This document shows positions 13,594-14,440 of a DNA stretch of 14,440 nt, one piece after another. Every line of letters begins with the position of its first letter. Position 1 is the first letter of the stretch. Origin of the DNA: Candidatus Zixiibacteriota bacterium (GTDB lineage: Bacteria > Zixibacteria > MSB-5A5 > GN15 > PGXB01); the NCBI GenBank assembly GCA_030642025.1, contig DAOWOO010000005.1:1-14440 (forward strand), given 5' to 3'. Under the pieces are notes generated by a model. It made no database searches. It had not been told where the DNA came from and saw nothing but the letters and a program-made list of their open reading frames with translations. Made by a program: the position numbers and the translations under genes.

Positions 13594-14319
13594 TCATTTC
13601 CTTAATCTTAAGAACAGATATACCACCGGCTTGGCAATCCGCCACCAGTCCCGAAACGGCCTCATCTTGGTATACTCTCTGGCGCTCTGGTGATAGTAAA
13701 TCGTAATAGGCACCTCTTTCAACCGTATCATTCTATTTTTCACAGCCCGATATAATATATAGGGTTCCAATTCATACCTGTCAAGCCAGGACTGGTTCAG
13801 ATCAATATCATACTCATCAAACAAAGAAAGCCGAAAAGCCCGGAAACCATTGGTGGCGTCGGTAATTCTCCGGCCGGTCAGTATCGAGAAAAAAAGTGAA
13901 TAAAGCCGTGTCGTCACCATCCGAAACGGCCGGTCATTGACCACCTTCCCCCCCGCTATCCTCCGTGATCCCTGTATAAAATCATAATCACCGTCGATAA
14001 TCGGTTTTACAACTCTTTCAATCTCGGTCGGCTCATGCTGATTATCACCCGAAAGAACGGCGCACAAGTCATAATTATTTTCAAGACCGTATTTAATCCC
14101 TGACCGTATCCCGGCGCCGACCCCCCTGTTGGTTTCATGTCGGATTACTGTGGCCCCGGCCCCGGCTGCTTCCTCCGAGGTGCCGTCGGTTGAGCAGTCA
14201 TCAACGACGACAACTTCGTCGACAATATTTTCCCGCTTGACCTTCTCAACCACGCGGCCGATTTTTCCGCTTTCGTTATATGCCGGAAGAATTATTAATA
14301 GGCAATTATTCTGAGCCAT
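13594..14319 (-). CDS. GT2-family glycosyltransferase (DPM1-like polyprenyl-phosphate sugar synthase)
   Basis: The start at 14319 was chosen because AGGG precedes it and it gives the usual N-terminus MAQNNCLLIILPAYNES; an in-frame ATG at 14349 would overlap the upstream gene by 44 nt. The 241-residue product has VVVDDCSTDGTSEE (37-50), ETNRGVGAGIRSGI, the metal-site SGDNQHEPTEI (90-100), FIQGSRRIAGG, TDATNGFRAFRLSLF and QSWLDRYELEPYILY. It lacks the membrane helices found in ArnC-type members. It likely loads a sugar onto polyprenyl phosphate for the GT39 enzyme of the same operon (inference). It overlaps the upstream membrane-protein gene by 14 nt. It is a clear paralogue of the enzyme at 7950, especially over the WLDRYELE region. 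Confidence 0.92.
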   Translation of the reverse strand: MAQNNCLLIILPAYNESGKIGRVVEKVKRENIVDEVVVVDDCSTDGTSEEAAGAGATVIRHETNRGVGAGIRSGIKYGLENNYDLCAVLSGDNQHEPTEIERVVKPIIDGDYDFIQGSRRIAGGKVVNDRPFRMVTTRLYSLFFSILTGRRITDATNGFRAFRLSLFDEYDIDLNQSWLDRYELEPYILYRAVKNRMIRLKEVPITIYYHQSAREYTKMRPFRDWWRIAKPVVYLFLRLRK

Positions 14320-14440
14320 TGCTTTCACCCTCGAGCGCCATTTTTTCAAGCTGCTTAAGCGAGAGATGCTCTTTTTTAAGGTAGTAAAACCCCATCAGGG
14401 TTATCGGGATAAACTGTGCGGCATGCAGCACAATGGCGCA
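14306..14440 (-). CDS. C-terminus of a YbhN/AglD-type (LPG-synthase membrane domain) flippase-like protein (partial)
   Basis: The frame is open from the right edge and ends with TAA at 14306, giving 44 residues. It shows the end of a membrane helix (CAIVLHAAQFIPITLMGFYYL) followed by a short charged tail (KKEHLSLKQLEKMALEGESNGSE). The AQFIPIT..G.YYL...LSL pattern is what closes many members of the UPF0104/YbhN family, membrane proteins often found beside polyprenyl-phosphate glycosyltransferase genes. The gene overlaps the GT2 start by 14 nt and is the upstream neighbour in the operon. Identification from 44 residues is tentative. Confidence 0.6.
   Translation of the reverse strand, partial: CAIVLHAAQFIPITLMGFYYLKKEHLSLKQLEKMALEGESNGSE

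Noticed and set aside
1..14440. CRISPR array, tRNA, rRNA, insertion sequence or integration site
   Set aside because: I saw no regularly spaced direct repeats, cloverleaf with a T-arm, transposase motifs or terminal inverted repeats. The hairpin at 6777-6828 was tested as a tRNA arm and does not fit because its loop has nine bases.

Overview
The window comes from a diderm (Gram-negative type) bacterium: it encodes an outer-membrane secretin, prepilins with classical leaders and a surface-glycan cluster. Base composition looks moderate (roughly mid-40s to 50 % G+C by eye). No rRNA or other phylogenetic marker is present. The mixed type IV pilus / type II secretion gene style would suit a little-cultured FCB-type or deltaproteobacteria-like lineage, but this is only an impression.

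Region 1 (1-5529, + strand) is one tightly packed operon for a type IV pilus or type II secretion-like machine. In order it holds the end of a PilC/GspF platform protein, two prepilins (the second GspG-like), a PilM-PilN fusion with GspL-like architecture, a PilO-like protein, a PilP/GspC-like protein and a short secretin. The last four genes overlap or nearly abut (ATGA and TGATG junctions). The assembly ATPase is not in the window and presumably lies upstream.

Region 2 (5526-7790, - strand) runs convergently. The stop codon of a MauE/DoxX-like membrane protein overlaps the secretin stop codon. Upstream of it, one nucleotide away, is a membrane-anchored rhodanese with a recognisable promoter. 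Further upstream, behind a good intrinsic terminator, is a compact unit around 6600-7140. It holds a 62-codon ORF of unknown function preceded by a leader with a possible H-type pseudoknot, a perfect anti-Shine-Dalgarno match not properly spaced from any start codon, and several inverted repeats. A long hairpin lies inside the ORF, so the locus could be a structured RNA instead of, or as well as, a gene. Next is a 172-aa membrane-anchored protein of unknown function driven by a perfect consensus sigma-70 promoter (TTGACA, 17 nt, TATAAT).

Region 3 (7821-14440, - strand) is a surface-glycan or lipid-linked sugar operon read from the right edge towards 7950. It holds the end of a YbhN/AglD-type flippase-like membrane protein, a GT2 polyprenyl-phosphate glycosyltransferase, a nucleotide-sugar epimerase/dehydratase, a GT39/ArnT-like integral membrane glycosyltransferase, a Gfo/Idh/MocA oxidoreductase, a left-handed beta-helix acyltransferase and a second, paralogous GT2 enzyme. 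It ends at a strong terminator. The likely logic is that the epimerase, oxidoreductase and acyltransferase shape a sugar nucleotide, the GT2 enzymes load sugars onto polyprenyl phosphate, and the GT39 enzyme transfers them to an acceptor outside the inner membrane.

The most unusual items are the PilM-PilN fusion with degraded nucleotide-binding motifs and the structured small locus at 6600-7140. I did not find a clearly new multi-gene system.
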